Source: UBA9642 sp964545585
Lineage (GTDB): Archaea > Nanobdellota > Nanobdellia > Woesearchaeales > UBA9642
DNA length: 6,098 bases
Assembly: GCA_964545585.1 (NCBI GenBank)
Contig: CAZJFT010000052.1
Coordinates: 1 to 6,098 of the forward strand
Direction of reading: 5' to 3'
This document shows, piece by piece, positions 5,739 through 6,098 of the stretch. Below the pieces are notes generated by a model that did not search any database, was not told where the DNA came from, and saw only the letters and a program-made list of their open reading frames with translations. The translations under genes were made by a program, and so were the position numbers. Numbering within the stretch: the stretch's first letter is position 1; the number at the start of each line of letters is the position of its first letter.

Positions 5739-6098
5739 ATGTATACGGAAAAAGCACAAGTCAGTATGGAGTATATACTCATAACTGCATTCAGCCTTCT
5801 TGTAGCTATACCTCTAGTGGTTTTATTCTTCCAATATAGCCAGACATACAACAATGAAGTGACGTTAAATCAGGCGAACAAGGTCATGGATGAGATATTG
5901 AATGCAGCTGAGACAGTACATTATCTGGGTGAGCCTTCACAGAAGACTATAACAGTATATTTTCCTAAAGACGTACAGCAGGTCTTGCTTGAATATGGAT
6001 ACTTCTCATTCACGATAAATAATGGCGCCAATACTTATACGCTTTACAGGACTGCACAGATAAATTTCACGGGAAACATCAGCTCTAATGCGGGCGCA
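5739..6098 (+). CDS. Type IV pilin-like protein with class III signal peptide, 3'-truncated
   Basis: The first 120 residues are present and the frame is still open at the right edge. The N terminus MYTEKAQVSMEYIL is an archaeal class III signal peptide: short charged leader, likely cut between Ala6 and Gln7 by a prepilin peptidase (EppA/FlaK-like), then a close match to the Q-x-S-x-E-x-x-x-L pattern (Q7, S9, E11; the last position is Ile15). Residues 13-31 are the hydrophobic assembly helix that is kept after cleavage. The head begins with helical residues about 35-60 and turns beta-rich, with NFT and NIS sequons (112-118). Members of this group are subunits of pilus-like surface filaments or isolated membrane-tethered pseudopilins; which applies is not decidable. 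It is divergent from the MopE-like gene, with 155 bases between the starts. Confidence 0.82.
   Translation, partial: MYTEKAQVSMEYILITAFSLLVAIPLVVLFFQYSQTYNNEVTLNQANKVMDEILNAAETVHYLGEPSQKTITVYFPKDVQQVLLEYGYFSFTINNGANTYTLYRTAQINFTGNISSNAGA

Noticed and set aside
5728..5784. ATG at 5728 opening an 18-codon frame before the pilin
   Set aside because: It stops quickly, overlaps the pilin start in another frame and encodes nothing recognisable; the ATG at 5739 opens the class III signal peptide.
1..6098. CRISPR array, insertion sequence, toxin-antitoxin pair or defence module
   Set aside because: No spaced direct repeats, terminal inverted repeats, transposase motifs or small overlapping gene pairs were found on either strand.

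Overview
This window looks like a chromosomal segment from an AT-rich archaeon. The evidence is a run of archaeal/eukaryotic-type information genes (GINS, ribosomal eL42/L44e, ribosomal eS27/S27e, aIF2-alpha, Nop10), archaeal TATA-box promoters (TTTATAAA, TTTATAAATA), Shine-Dalgarno sites of the GAGGT type, T-rich terminators, and a class III (type IV pilin-like) signal peptide. Short divergent core proteins, together with secreted Cys- and Asn-rich surface proteins, suggest a DPANN-type lineage such as Woesearchaeota or Pacearchaeota. That placement is inference, because no phylogeny was possible here.

Layout. (1) Positions 3-923 hold the 3' part of a large surface protein whose start lies outside the window. 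(2) Positions 1039-1662 encode a GINS subunit of the Gins51/Gins15 type, with its own promoter. (3) Positions 1713-2843, on the minus strand and convergent with GINS, encode a PHP-domain metal-dependent phosphoesterase with an unrecognised basic C-terminal part. (4) Positions 3034-4538 form a tight operon, rpl44e - rps27e - aif2a - nop10, behind one strong TATA box. (5) Positions 4564-5583, minus strand and convergent with nop10, encode a secreted Cys/Trp/Asp-rich protein with a MopE-type calcium/metal-binding motif. (6) Positions 5739-6098, divergent from the previous gene, hold the start of a pilin-like protein that runs off the right edge.

How it fits together. Association of GINS/PCNA/primase genes with L44e, S27e, aIF2-alpha and Nop10 is a known archaeal gene-order theme linking replication and translation. 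Here both halves are recognisable, but an opposite-strand PHP gene separates them. The two flanks carry envelope proteins: a beta-sandwich, sequon-rich protein on the left, and a secreted MopE-like protein and a pilin on the right. The middle is housekeeping.

No defence island, CRISPR array, transposon, tRNA or rRNA was seen, and no gene-free stretch exceeds 300 bases. I do not see a convincing complete undescribed system. The parts most worth a second look are the MopE-like protein with its Trp-rich N-terminal region and Cys-rich C-terminal block, and the PHP protein with its uncharacterised C-terminal part.
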